Positions 21,778-30,276 of a stretch of 42,896 nt of DNA are shown in pieces. Positions within the stretch are counted from its first letter, which is position 1. Every line of letters starts with the position of its first letter. The notes below the pieces were generated by a model. The model worked only from the letters and a program-made list of their open reading frames with translations, was not told the DNA's origin and did not search any database. The position numbers were made by a program, and so were the translations under genes. This stretch comes from an uncultured Anaerotruncus sp. (lineage in GTDB: Bacteria; Bacillota; Clostridia; Oscillospirales; Ruminococcaceae), in assembly GCA_944385965.1 (NCBI GenBank), contig CALWZG010000004.1:1-42896 (forward strand), given 5' to 3'.

Positions 21778-23142
21778 TTATCCCTGCCAGCGAAGCCCTT
21801 TTGGGTAATGGTTCTTCAGCTGGCCGCCGCTTTGTTTCCCCCATCCGATGGGGAATCCCTCTACCGTCACCAAGACCCAACCCTTTTCCCCTTCCCGGGA
21901 AAGGGCTTCTCCCCTCAGGTAGGCCAAAATCTCCCCACTATCCGCCGGAAGATCCACCCAAAGCCTGGCATCCTCTTTTTTCAGCGCCAAAGCCAATCCA
22001 TGGGCTGGCTCAAACCGGCCTTTTTTCAGGGTGCCCAGCTGCAAGCCGGGACGCAGCACTCGCAGCCCTTTTAAGTCAGGCAGGTTTTTCGGCATCTGAT
22101 ACAGTTGGTCTCCAAACAGCAGAAACCTTCTTTCCAAGGGATTGGTCAAAGCGTCCTCCTCAAACTGAAAGAAATCCTTCAAAAGGCTCTCCTTCACAGG
22201 TGGCTCCAAGGGGAAGCTTTGTCGGGGGCAGTCCCCCTCTTTGCGCAGCACCGCCACATAATGCCCCTCTCCGTCCAGCTTGTGGGGCCACAGGCGGAAG
22301 GTATCCCTCAAAGAAGGGGATGGATTTTCCACCCACTCTGGCCGGCCAGTGGAAAACAAGGGGCAAGCCTCCACCCTCTCCACTGAGAACTCCGGACACT
22401 CCCGCAAAAACCGGTTGATGACCCCTTCGTTTTCCTCCGGGGAAAAGGTACAGGTGGAATAGACCATCCTCCCACCAGGACGGACCATCGCCCCTCCATT
22501 TTTCAAAATTCTAAGCTGCCTGTCGGCGCACATCCCCACATGGCTCACACTCCATTGGGCTCTGGCCTCCAAATCCTTGCGGAACATCCCTTCCCCGGAG
22601 CAGGGGGCATCCACCAGAACCCGGTCAAAGGCTTCCGGCCACCGCTGGGCCAATTTGTCCGGCGTCTCGTTGGTGACAAGGGCGTTGGGAATCCCCATCC
22701 GTTCTATATTCTGAGAGAGAATTTTACTGCGGGCGGGATGAATCTCATTGGACACCAGAAGGCCCTGGCCTCCCATCCTGGCGGCCAGCTGGGTGGATTT
22801 TCCTCCTGGGGCAGCGCATAAATCCAGCACCCATTCCCCTGGCTGAGGGTCCAGCAGAGCGGCCGCGGACATAGCACTGGGCTCCTGGATATAATAAAGC
22901 CCCGCCTCATGGAAGGGATGCTTTCCCGGACGAGCGGACGCCGGATACCGGAACCCCTCAAAAGCCCATTCCACCGGCTCCAAGGGAAATCCCACCTTTT
23001 GGGAAAGGGCCTGGGGCGAAAGCTTCAGCAGGTTGGCCCTAAGCCCTTGACTGCGCTCCTTTTCATAGCTCTCCAGAAAAGCCGGATATTCCTCCCCCAA
23101 CAGAGCCTCCATCCGTTGAAGAAATTCTTCTGGCAAGTTCAT
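21778..23142 (-). CDS. 16S rRNA m5C methyltransferase (RsmF/YebU type)
   Basis: A 454-residue NOL1/NOP2/Sun-family enzyme that methylates cytosine C5 in rRNA using SAM. Seen: SAM motif C-A-A-P-G-G-K-S-T at 109-117, the release Cys181 in D-A-P-C-S-G-E-G, and the catalytic Cys231 in Y-S-T-C-T-F-S. After residue about 285 comes a PUA/RsmF-like C-terminal part (F-L-L-F-G-D-Q-L-Y, G-L-R-V-L-R-P-G-L-Q-L-G-T-L-K-K-G-R-F-E-P), which marks the RsmF/YebU group rather than RsmB. I start at ATG 23142 with GAGAGG about 9 bases upstream; a TTG three codons earlier is too close to that site. Confidence 0.92.
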   Translation of the reverse strand: MNLPEEFLQRMEALLGEEYPAFLESYEKERSQGLRANLLKLSPQALSQKVGFPLEPVEWAFEGFRYPASARPGKHPFHEAGLYYIQEPSAMSAAALLDPQPGEWVLDLCAAPGGKSTQLAARMGGQGLLVSNEIHPARSKILSQNIERMGIPNALVTNETPDKLAQRWPEAFDRVLVDAPCSGEGMFRKDLEARAQWSVSHVGMCADRQLRILKNGGAMVRPGGRMVYSTCTFSPEENEGVINRFLRECPEFSVERVEACPLFSTGRPEWVENPSPSLRDTFRLWPHKLDGEGHYVAVLRKEGDCPRQSFPLEPPVKESLLKDFFQFEEDALTNPLERRFLLFGDQLYQMPKNLPDLKGLRVLRPGLQLGTLKKGRFEPAHGLALALKKEDARLWVDLPADSGEILAYLRGEALSREGEKGWVLVTVEGFPIGWGKQSGGQLKNHYPKGLRWQG

Positions 23143-23250
23143 ACTCCACAACCTCTCACAAGCCCAAAGGGCCTGGCCAGGAAAATTTTGATAGCCTTGG
23201 CAGGGAACAGTATAGCATACTTTTGTAAAAATTTCACCAGCCAGGGAAGC

Positions 23251-23772
23251 TTAAAGGAACCGTTTGTAAGGATGCCAGCAATCCGGGCATAAATAGATTC
23301 CATTTTCCAGATGGAGATAGGGTTCCGCTGTCAGCTCGCCACACTTGGCGCAGGGCTGAGAGGAAAAAATCCTGGCCTGTTCCGGCAGCTGGAAGGAAAC
23401 CTCCCCCACATCAAACAGCTCCTGGGCAGAGGATTTCAGGAGAAACTCCAATTTTTCCTCATGGGGGATTTCCAGAGGCTTTAGGGACAGACGGACACTC
23501 TTGCCGGTTTTGCGGTTAAAGAAGGAAAAGACCTGCTTTCCCCGAAGCCGGAACAAAAGGTTCCCCTTCCCAACGCTGCATCCCAAAATAGATTGGATGG
23601 CGTCCACCCCGCAGGCGTCATTCTCGGTGACGCAGACCACCTCCTCGTCTTCCGAAAAGTCCAGTTCCAGCAGCTCCATCGCGTAAAGAGCCGCCCGATA
23701 CCCGATGGCCAACCCTCCGCAAACATGGCCATGAAAGGCCGCCGCCTTCTCCCAAAGCTGATTTTTTTCCAT
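23251..23772 (-). CDS. FmdE-family protein with C-terminal zinc finger
   Basis: A 173-residue FmdE protein. Its core has H14-G-H16-V-C18-G-G-L-A-I-G-Y-R and T-E-N-D-A-C-G-V-D-A-I-Q-S-I-L-G-C-S-V-G-K-G-N, and a C-terminal C-A-K-C ... C-P-D-C ribbon (about 145-168). FmdE proteins were named for formylmethanofuran dehydrogenase, but most members occur in organisms without that enzyme and are thought to bind metals or assist metal cofactors. Here it is the last gene of a nickel/peptide-type importer operon, starting 2 bases after the methyltransferase stop, so a role in handling the imported metal is likely. GGGAGG sets the ATG at 23772. Confidence 0.9.
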   Translation of the reverse strand: MEKNQLWEKAAAFHGHVCGGLAIGYRAALYAMELLELDFSEDEEVVCVTENDACGVDAIQSILGCSVGKGNLLFRLRGKQVFSFFNRKTGKSVRLSLKPLEIPHEEKLEFLLKSSAQELFDVGEVSFQLPEQARIFSSQPCAKCGELTAEPYLHLENGIYLCPDCWHPYKRFL

Positions 23773-23774
23773 GT

Positions 23775-24629
23775 CTATACCTCCCAAGTTAAAATTCCCA
23801 GTTCCGCCCGATTCCGCTCTCGGAACAGGCCATCCGGCTCCAGATGGGATTCCACATATTGTTTTAACTGCTCTTGGATTTCCGGGTGTCCCTGTACCGC
23901 CGCCTGATGCTCCCGCTCCAGCCGCTGGACGGCCAGATGGGCGGGATGGGTTTTGACCCAGGCCATTTCCGTGTAGTGGATTTCAGGCTGATAACCAGCC
24001 GCCTCCAGCAGCCGCAAGGGATACATCAGCTGAAAATCGGATTCCTCCCATTCCGTTTCCCGACTATAAAGCAGGCGCTCCAAATCCCATCGGACCTGAT
24101 TTTCCACCGTGCCTGAAAAGGTGACCAAGCAGCAGGCCTTCCGGGAAGCCCTGCACATTTTCTCAAGGTTTTCCCAGCTGTTGATGGAGGGGTTCAGGGC
24201 TGAAAACACCAAATCCCCAAACCTTTCCAAACCTAGCTCTCGCAAATCCAAGCGTTCCCAATCCTGGAGGCTGAGCCGCAGGTTTTCCACCCCTGCCGCC
24301 TTCGCTTTTTCCAGGCAGATTTCTTTCATTTTTTCCGAAATATCCAAGGCAAGCAGGCTGTCCAGCTCTTTGGCCAGTGGGATGGTATACACCCCTGTGC
24401 CGCAGCCCAGCTCCAAGCCCTTTCCCTGCCCCAGCCAGCCTTTTTCCCGCAAAAGCTCCATCACCTGAATGACCCGCCTGGGGTCCTGGTCCATGCGCAG
24501 GTCATATTCTTTTGCCTCCCCATCCCAATAGGCGTTTCTCTGGGCTGGGGAGGCGGCTTTTCTGGTGTAGGAACTCTGGGACAGGAGTTCCCGCCAGCGC
24601 TGGTCCAGAGCCTTTATCTGGGGGTTCAT
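23775..24629 (-). CDS. Class I SAM-dependent methyltransferase
   Basis: A 284-residue methyltransferase with motif I G-L-E-L-G-C-G-T-G-V at 71-80, the acidic ribose-binding end of strand 2 (L-L-A-L-D-I-S), and motif IV L-V-F-S-A-L-N-P-S. Substrate is not evident: a small molecule rather than nucleic acid by size. It overlaps the preceding binding-protein stop by ATGA and leads into FmdE, so it belongs tightly to the importer operon. It could modify an imported chelator or make a metal-binding compound; neither is shown by sequence. Confidence 0.88.
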   Translation of the reverse strand: MNPQIKALDQRWRELLSQSSYTRKAASPAQRNAYWDGEAKEYDLRMDQDPRRVIQVMELLREKGWLGQGKGLELGCGTGVYTIPLAKELDSLLALDISEKMKEICLEKAKAAGVENLRLSLQDWERLDLRELGLERFGDLVFSALNPSINSWENLEKMCRASRKACCLVTFSGTVENQVRWDLERLLYSRETEWEESDFQLMYPLRLLEAAGYQPEIHYTEMAWVKTHPAHLAVQRLEREHQAAVQGHPEIQEQLKQYVESHLEPDGLFRERNRAELGILTWEV

Positions 24630-26221
24630 TCCATATGGGCCTGTTCCAGCCCTTTATAAATCTGCCAGGTGCCTTTCGCTACCTGGAAACCGGCCAAATG
24701 CTGATTGGCCAAAATGATATTATTGCGGTGGAACATCATAATAACAGGCACCTGTTCTGTAATCTCTACTTGCAGCTGATGATGGAGCACCAACCGCTCC
24801 TCCTTGTCCAGCGACCCCATCAATTGGTCCACCTGAGCATCCAGCTGAGGGGTGCTGTACAGGTTGTAAAAAGATTTGCTATGATAATACCCATTCCGGT
24901 AGTGGATGGAGGGGTCATCTGCGGGGATATAATTCTGTCCCTGCATGGCCATCTGATAGTCATGGGCGCTGAGCTGCTCCTTCAAGGCCGCCACATCCAG
25001 CATGGTCACCTGAAGGTCAATCCCCACTTGTTTCAGCTGGTCCTGCATCACCGTGCTGAGGGCTTTATCCTCCTCATTTTTGCCATCCACCAGCAACTCT
25101 AAAGTCAGGGTCTGCCCATCCTTTTCCAACAGGCCATCCCCGTTGCTGTCCCCATAACCCAAACCTGCCAGCAGTTCCGCCGCTTTCTGTGGGTCGTAGG
25201 CAGGCAGCTTGGCCTCCTGGCTCACAAACTCCCCAAATACAGGGGAAAAGAATCCTTGAGCTGGTTCCGCCAGATCGGTCAGCAGAGCGGACACCGCTGT
25301 GGGAAAATCACAGGCCGCCGCTACCGCCTGCCGCAGCTCCACACTGGACATAACCGGGTCAAAAGTATTGATTTGCACCATCTCTGAGGTCTGTCCCATG
25401 GTTTTGAGAATCTGAATCTCCGGATTCTGCCGCAGGGCTTCTAGAGAGGTCAAGGCGTTCCGGCCGCTCATCATGTCAATCTCCCCGCTCTCCAAGGCCA
25501 TCGCTCTGGCATTGCCATCAGGAATCACCTTGAAAATCAGCTTTTGCAGCTGGGGAGCGCCCTCATAAAAATTGGGATTGGCAGTCATGGTGAACTCCAC
25601 ATCCTTGGTCCAGCTTTCCAGCTGGAAAGGGCCGGTGCCGATTGCCGCAGTCACATTGTGGTTTTCATCAAAGGCTTTTGGACTGACCATACCGCAGGTG
25701 GGAATGGCGATGTCAGAAGCAAATGTAAACAGGGGTTCTGACAGATGGACTACAAAGGTATACTCGTCGGGGGTCTCCATGGACGCGATACTTTGATAAA
25801 CCCCGGAACGGCCTCCATCTATCCGCTGCTGGAAATTGATTTGAGCCGCTTGGGAGTTCCACGGCTCCCCATCATGGAACTGGACCCCTTCCCTCAGCTG
25901 GAAGGTCCAGGTTTTTCCGTCAGGGCTCATTTCCCATGAGGTAGCCAAACCGGGAACCTGTTCATAATCATAGCCCATCTCCACCAGCCCATCAAATATT
26001 AGGAAGCGGATAAAGCTGGACATGGTGGTGGAGGGGTCCAGCCCGCCCAAGTCCACATTCTCCCCAATAACCAAGGTTTGCTCTACCGTCTCCGCTTCGC
26101 TGGATGGGGCGGAGGAAGAAGGAGCGGATGAAGCCTGCTCAGTGTGTCCCTGACAAGCGGACATCCCTAAAACCAGCAGACCCGCCAGCAAAAAGCGAAA
26201 ACATTTCATACAAAAACCCAT
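24626..26221 (-). CDS. Nickel/peptide-type ABC binding lipoprotein
   Basis: A 531-residue SBP_bac_5 lipoprotein: lipobox G-M-S-A-C (Cys23), Ser-rich linker, then the family pattern D-P-S-T-T-x-S, G-L-V-E-M-G, L-A-T-S-W-E-M-S-P-D-G-K-T-W-T-F-Q-L-R-E-G-V-Q-F-H-D-G and G-T-G-P-F-Q-L. The group binds peptides, nickel chelates or metallophores; the text is more like NikA/CntA than OppA in this pattern, but the ligand is not fixed by it. The neighbours (methyltransferase, FmdE) favour a metal complex. ATG 26221 is chosen because AAGGAG lies 8 bases upstream. Confidence 0.88.
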   Translation of the reverse strand: MGFCMKCFRFLLAGLLVLGMSACQGHTEQASSAPSSSAPSSEAETVEQTLVIGENVDLGGLDPSTTMSSFIRFLIFDGLVEMGYDYEQVPGLATSWEMSPDGKTWTFQLREGVQFHDGEPWNSQAAQINFQQRIDGGRSGVYQSIASMETPDEYTFVVHLSEPLFTFASDIAIPTCGMVSPKAFDENHNVTAAIGTGPFQLESWTKDVEFTMTANPNFYEGAPQLQKLIFKVIPDGNARAMALESGEIDMMSGRNALTSLEALRQNPEIQILKTMGQTSEMVQINTFDPVMSSVELRQAVAAACDFPTAVSALLTDLAEPAQGFFSPVFGEFVSQEAKLPAYDPQKAAELLAGLGYGDSNGDGLLEKDGQTLTLELLVDGKNEEDKALSTVMQDQLKQVGIDLQVTMLDVAALKEQLSAHDYQMAMQGQNYIPADDPSIHYRNGYYHSKSFYNLYSTPQLDAQVDQLMGSLDKEERLVLHHQLQVEITEQVPVIMMFHRNNIILANQHLAGFQVAKGTWQIYKGLEQAHME

Positions 26222-26254
26222 AGATTCTTCTCCTTTTTATTTTCAATAAAATTA

Positions 26255-27163
26255 TTACAAATTGTAAAAACACGCTACGAAATGATTTTGCGTAAAGCTT
26301 TTTAAGGAAGGGATTTCCCGTTTACAGCGCTCCATTCCATAGGGGCACCTGGCGTAAAAGGGGCATCCTTGAAAAGTCCCTTCTTTGGGTGTAAAGGGCT
26401 CCTGGGCCGTTTGTCCCTCTATAAAAGACATAGAGTTCAATAAAAGCTGGGTATAGGGATGCTTGGCGTTCTGGGGCAGATCCTCCCCAGGCAATACCTC
26501 CATAATTCTCCCCAGATACATCACCACCACCCGGTCGCTCATATACCGCACCGCCCCTAAATCATGGGAGATAAACAAACACCCAAACCCTTCCGCTTTC
26601 CGCAGGTCCGCCAGCAGGTTTAAAATCTGGGCCTGAATGGACACATCCAGACTGGCGGTTACCTCATCCAGCACCAGCAGACGAGGGCTCACTCCGATGG
26701 CCCTGGCGATGGCTACCCGCTGGCACTGTCCTCCGCTGAAGGCGCTGGGTCTCCGGTTGAAACCCTCTAGGGACAGACCCACATCCGCCATCAACCTTTT
26801 GGCCTTTTCCATCCTTTGCTCTTTGGACCATTTGAAAAAATTCCTCATAGGTTCCTGGATGCTTTCCCCCACGGTCATACGGGGACTTAAGGAGGCGCTG
26901 GGGTCCTGGAACACCATCTGAGCTTGGCGCCGGTACGCTTTCCATTCCTTTCCGGTCATCTTCCACAAATCCCTGCCCTCAAACAGCACCTGCCCGGAGG
27001 TGGGGCGGATGAGCCCCATCACCAAAGCCGCCAGGGTGGATTTGCCGCACCCGCTTTCCCCCACCAGCCCAACCGTTTCCCCTTCTTCCAAATCCAATGT
27101 AAAGCTGTCAACCGCTTGGAACTTTCCATAGCTTTTGCACAAATTGTTTAACCGCAGCAATGG
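26255..27163 (-). CDS. ABC ATPase, nickel/oligopeptide type (NikE/OppF-like)
   Basis: A 302-residue ATPase with Walker A G-E-S-G-C-G-K-S-T, signature F-S-G-G-Q-C-Q-R, Walker B L-L-V-L-D-E-V-T-A-S-L-D and the oligo/dpp C-terminal extension H-P-Y-T-Q-L-L-L followed by C-P-F-Y-A-R-C-P-Y-G-M-E-R-C. The E-V-T-A replaces the usual E-P-T-S. I place the start at GTG 27163 with GGGGG about 10 bases upstream, overlapping the previous gene by 16 bases; the open frame runs further back to 27220 inside that gene. It pairs with the NikD-like ATPase. Confidence 0.9.
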   Translation of the reverse strand, partial: PLLRLNNLCKSYGKFQAVDSFTLDLEEGETVGLVGESGCGKSTLAALVMGLIRPTSGQVLFEGRDLWKMTGKEWKAYRRQAQMVFQDPSASLSPRMTVGESIQEPMRNFFKWSKEQRMEKAKRLMADVGLSLEGFNRRPSAFSGGQCQRVAIARAIGVSPRLLVLDEVTASLDVSIQAQILNLLADLRKAEGFGCLFISHDLGAVRYMSDRVVVMYLGRIMEVLPGEDLPQNAKHPYTQLLLNSMSFIEGQTAQEPFTPKEGTFQGCPFYARCPYGMERCKREIPSLKSFTQNHFVACFYNL

Positions 27164-28113
27164 CACGCCACCAATCCCCCTTTTTTTCCAGGCCGCAGCT
27201 GTGGGGCCTGCCGCTGACAATCAGGTATCCGCTCAGGACACCGGGACGCAAAACGGCAGCCGCCCTCCCATTCCTTCCCACCTTGGGGAATATTATAAAG
27301 CCTTTGGGATTTGGGCAGGCTCAAAGAAGGGACACAGGCAATTAAACCTTTGGTGTAAGGATGGCTGGGGGTATCCATCACCTGATGGGTTTCTCCATAT
27401 TCCACCACCTGGCCCTGGTACATCACCGCCACCTGATCCGCGATTCGGGAGACCGCCCCCAGGTTATGGGAAATCAGCAGGATAGCGCTTTTGCAATCCC
27501 GCCGCAGCAGTTCCAGTTCCCTCAACACCTGCCCCTGAACGGTCACATCCAAAGCGGAGGTAGGCTCATCCGCCAGCAGCAGTTTGGGGCGCAGGGCAAA
27601 GGCCAGGGCAATCAGTACTCTCTGCCTTTGGCCTCCGCTGAGCTGGAAGGGAAACCGGTTCAAAAGCTCCTTTGGGCAATTGACCCTTGCCAGCAATTCT
27701 CTGGCATAAATCATAGAGGATTGGTAGCTCAGCCCCAGCTTCTCCCCTAAAATCTGGGAAAACTGCTTTCCAATCCGTTTCATAGGATTCAGAGAGGTGC
27801 CGGAATCCTGAGCGATTACATCCATGGAAGTTCCCAGCAAATTCCGGCGCTCCTTGTCAGGAAGCCCCAAAAGCTCCTTCCCTTCTAAACGGACAGACCC
27901 TGCAACCCCCGCCACACAATGGGGAAAAAAGCCTAAGATTCCTTTAATCAAGGTGGTTTTCCCACAGCCACTTTCTCCCACCACTCCAAGCACCTGGCCA
28001 GGATTTAAAGAAAGGCTCACATCATCCACAGCCGGCCGGTCCATCCGCTGATACTGGACGCTAAAGTGTTCTACCACCAGTAAAGGCTCCACCTTTTCCA
28101 CACTCCTTTCCAT
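27148..28113 (-). CDS. ABC ATPase, nickel/oligopeptide type (NikD/OppD-like)
   Basis: A 321-residue ATPase: Walker A G-E-S-G-C-G-K-T-T, signature L-S-G-G-Q-R-Q-R, Walker B L-L-L-A-D-E-P-T-S-A-L-D, then H-P-Y-T-K-G-L and a Cys cluster F-A-S-R-C-P-E-R-I-P-D-C near the C-terminus. It overlaps the permease gene by about 50 bases at the chosen ATG 28113 (GGGG 8 bases upstream); GTG 28092 after AAGGAG is an alternative start. Partner of the NikE-like ATPase. Confidence 0.9.
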   Translation of the reverse strand: MERSVEKVEPLLVVEHFSVQYQRMDRPAVDDVSLSLNPGQVLGVVGESGCGKTTLIKGILGFFPHCVAGVAGSVRLEGKELLGLPDKERRNLLGTSMDVIAQDSGTSLNPMKRIGKQFSQILGEKLGLSYQSSMIYARELLARVNCPKELLNRFPFQLSGGQRQRVLIALAFALRPKLLLADEPTSALDVTVQGQVLRELELLRRDCKSAILLISHNLGAVSRIADQVAVMYQGQVVEYGETHQVMDTPSHPYTKGLIACVPSLSLPKSQRLYNIPQGGKEWEGGCRFASRCPERIPDCQRQAPQLRPGKKGGLVACHCCG

Positions 28114-28927
28114 CAGAAGACCCCTGAGGGTCCTGCCGCAGCAGGCCTGCTAATCCATCCCCAAACAGATGAAAGCCACAGGCCATCCACACCAAGGCCA
28201 CGCCTGGGAAAATGGCCATCCAAGGGGCCACAGACAAAAATCCTTTGGCTTCGTTGAGCATGGCGCCCCACTCTGGGGTGGGGGGCTGGGCCCCCAGTCC
28301 CAGGAAGGAGAGGGAAGCCAATTGAGCTGTGATAGAGCCTACATTGGCCGCCGCGTAAATGGCCACATTGCCCAAAAGGTTGGGCAGGATATGGCGGCCT
28401 AAAATCGCCCAATGGGAGCATCCTCCCAAAACCGCTGCTTTGACAAATTCCTTTTCCCGCAGGGTCAAGGTCATCCCCCGTACCAGACGGGCATAGCCTA
28501 TCCAGGAGGTCAGGCAGATGGCCCATACCGTATGCCAAAGCCCCGGCCCTAAAATACCAACTACCGTCAAAGAGAGAATCAATCCCGGAAAAGCCAGCAG
28601 AACCTCCATCACCGAGGAGATGGCTCCATCCGCCATCCCGCCAAAATAGCCGGACAGCAGCCCCAGCAGGGTACCAGTAAGAACGGAAACCCCAAGAATT
28701 AAGAAGGAAACCCCCATGGAACAGCGGGTTCCATAAAGTACTCTGGCCAGCATATCCCGGCCCAGATGGTCTGTCCCTAACAGGCCCACCGTTCCGGGCG
28801 GTTTCAGACGCAGCATCAGGTCTGTGGCGGCAGGGTCAGCGTGGGAGAGCAAGGGCGCCAAGATTCCCAGAAGAGCCAAAGCCCCTATCATCCCCAGCCC
28901 CAAAGCCATTTTCCAATTCCATCTCAT
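28061..28927 (-). CDS. ABC permease, nickel/peptide type (NikC/DppC-like)
   Basis: A 288-residue membrane protein with an N-terminal helix, the D-H-L-G-R-D-M-L-A-R-V-L-Y-G-T-R element typical of DppC/NikC and the EAA-loop R-E-K-E-F-V-K-A-A ... G-A-S/C-x-x-x-I-L-G-R-H-I-L-P-N. Ends in a basic tail. ATG 28927 overlaps the previous stop (ATGA) and has GGGAGGTGG upstream. The frame is open to 29422, but that part lies inside the NikB-like gene. Confidence 0.92.
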   Translation of the reverse strand: MRWNWKMALGLGMIGALALLGILAPLLSHADPAATDLMLRLKPPGTVGLLGTDHLGRDMLARVLYGTRCSMGVSFLILGVSVLTGTLLGLLSGYFGGMADGAISSVMEVLLAFPGLILSLTVVGILGPGLWHTVWAICLTSWIGYARLVRGMTLTLREKEFVKAAVLGGCSHWAILGRHILPNLLGNVAIYAAANVGSITAQLASLSFLGLGAQPPTPEWGAMLNEAKGFLSVAPWMAIFPGVALVWMACGFHLFGDGLAGLLRQDPQGSSDGKECGKGGAFTGGRTL

Positions 28928-29868
28928 GTTTGACGCCCACCTCCCAGCCGTATCCTTGGGTCCAGCAGGCAGAGCAGCAGGTCTGCCAAACCATTGATAA
29001 GGACAAAGGCCACCGCCATCAACAGCACATAAGCGGTTATAACGGGATAATCCCGGTTGTTGATGGAGGTGATGAGATAGCTGCCAAGGCCCGGCCAGGA
29101 GAATAAGCTTTCCACCACCACGGAGCCTCCCAAAAGGCTCCCCAAGCTCAGTCCCAACAAACTCACCACTGGAACCGCTGCATTCTTCAAGACGTTTCCC
29201 CATAGAATCGTCCGTTCCCGAAGCCCCTTTGACCGCAGAAGAAACACATAGCCTTCCTCCAATTGCTCCAAAATACATCCTCGAATGACACAGATATAGC
29301 GGCTGGTGAGAGGGAGGGATAAGGTCAGCACCGGCAGTACCAAACGGGCAAAGGTCTGCTCCCCGGTCATGGGCAGAAGCCCCAGCCGTACCGAAAACCA
29401 GTAACAAAGCAGCAGGCCCCATATAAATCCTGGTACAGCCAATCCCATAGAAGCGGCTCCCCGGGTCAGCACATCTGGAAGCTTATCTTTTTGAACCGCA
29501 GACCAGATGCCCAAAGGAACCGCCAGTCCCAAGGTCACCAAAAACGCCCCTATGGTCAGCTTCAGGGTAGCGGGTACCCTGTAAGCCAGCTCCTCCTTAA
29601 CCGGAACGCCAGTGATATAAGAAGTCCCAAAATCCCCTTGAAGCACCTTTTCTATCCACGTCAAATATTGCTCCGGCAGGCTTCTGTCCAGTCCCAGCTG
29701 ATGCTCCATCCGCTCTATTTCTTCCTGGGTGGGGTCCACGCCTGTCTGAGCCAACACCAACTCAGCGGGATTTCCTTGAATCCAGTGTGTCATCCCAAAG
29801 GCAATCAGCGAAACCCCTATTAGCACCAAGAGCAGCCGCCCTAATTTTTTTATCAGATAACCGGGCAT
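28924..29868 (-). CDS. ABC permease, nickel/peptide type (NikB/DppB-like)
   Basis: First gene of the operon: a 314-residue permease with six hydrophobic segments, an opening M-P-G-Y-L-I-K-K-L-G-R-L-L-L-V-L-I-G-V-S-L, the G-N-P-A-E-L segment, and the DppB-type EAA loop S-K-G-L-R-E-R ... N-A-A-V-P-V-V-S. Start ATG 29868 has GGAGGG 7 bases upstream and follows a leader with its own promoter and attenuator; an upstream frame to 29910 lacks a site and would lie in the terminator. It forms the membrane pore with the NikC-like protein. Confidence 0.92.
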   Translation of the reverse strand: MPGYLIKKLGRLLLVLIGVSLIAFGMTHWIQGNPAELVLAQTGVDPTQEEIERMEHQLGLDRSLPEQYLTWIEKVLQGDFGTSYITGVPVKEELAYRVPATLKLTIGAFLVTLGLAVPLGIWSAVQKDKLPDVLTRGAASMGLAVPGFIWGLLLCYWFSVRLGLLPMTGEQTFARLVLPVLTLSLPLTSRYICVIRGCILEQLEEGYVFLLRSKGLRERTILWGNVLKNAAVPVVSLLGLSLGSLLGGSVVVESLFSWPGLGSYLITSINNRDYPVITAYVLLMAVAFVLINGLADLLLCLLDPRIRLGGGRQT

Positions 29869-29900
29869 TCTTTTCCCTCCTGCCCTCTTATTTCCACAAT

Positions 29901-29952
29901 AAAAAACCATGAGCGTTCTGACAGCTTCTGCTGTCCGAAAACCCTCATGGTT
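29901..29952 (-). terminator. Leader attenuator terminator before the importer operon
   Basis: On the minus strand AACCATGAG (29944-29952) pairs with CTCATGGTT (29905-29913), enclosing an inner GACAGC/GCTGTC stem, and six T residues follow (A run at 29901-29906). It lies 32 bases upstream of the first start codon and inside the transcript, so it can only act as a regulated terminator. Its 5' arm AACCAT is complementary to the 3' arm of the P1 helix upstream. Confidence 0.88.
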
Positions 29953-29968
29953 CTATCTTCTCATATCA

Positions 29969-30052
29969 TAAACCATTGTGATTCCCCATCCATAATCCCG
30001 CCGCTTCTGCGGCTTGCTGGTTTCTTACCAGACAAGGCTGCTGAATGGTTCA
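29969..30052 (-). ncRNA. Candidate riboswitch aptamer, class unknown
   Basis: The leader RNA starts near 30059. Seven bases in, AACCATT (30044-30050) pairs with AATGGTT (29971-29977) as P1, extendable by a G-U and a U-A pair. Inside are three hairpins: a CUUG-bulge-CUGGU/ACCAG-CAAG stem around 30013-30037, GCCGC/GCGGC with an AGAA loop (30000-30013), and GATT/AATC with a ten-base G-rich loop (29980-29997). AATGGTT can pair either in P1 or with AACCAT of the terminator, the normal switch logic: P1 formed, terminator free, operon off. I could not match it to T-box, cobalamin, SAM, TPP, Moco, NiCo, fluoride, ZTP, yybP or glycine consensus from memory. Confidence 0.6.
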
Positions 30053-30065
30053 AATCATGTTTTTT

Positions 30066-30094
30066 AGTATACGGGAAATGACAGGATTTGTCAA
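30066..30094 (-). promoter_or_regulatory. Promoter of the importer operon
   Basis: On the minus strand TTGACA (30089-30094) and TATACT (30066-30071) are 17 bases apart. The start at about 30059 lies only seven bases before the P1 helix of the leader. Confidence 0.85.
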
Positions 30095-30154
30095 CTGCCC
30101 TTTCCCTCACAAATTTTTGTATCTTTTTCTATTTTATATTGTTCCACTCTGCTA

Positions 30155-30183
30155 TTGGACTTTTTTCCTTTAAATGGTATAAT
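30155..30183 (+). promoter_or_regulatory. Promoter of the nitrite/sulfite reductase gene
   Basis: TTGGAC at 30155-30160 and a perfect TATAAT at 30178-30183 are 17 bases apart. The leader to the start codon is about 87 bases, with no evident structure. Confidence 0.8.
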
Positions 30184-30276
30184 AGGCCAAGATAATGTAT
30201 GGATGCGGCCCATTTCCATTTTGATAATTTGGGCATGCTAATGAAAGAGAATCTAAAAATACAGGAGGAGCACTTT

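Noticed and set aside
29969..30052. NiCo, cobalamin, T-box, SAM, TPP, Moco and yybP riboswitch classes
   Set aside because: The conserved segments I know for these classes were not found in the leader; only memory was used, so a covariance search is still decisive.
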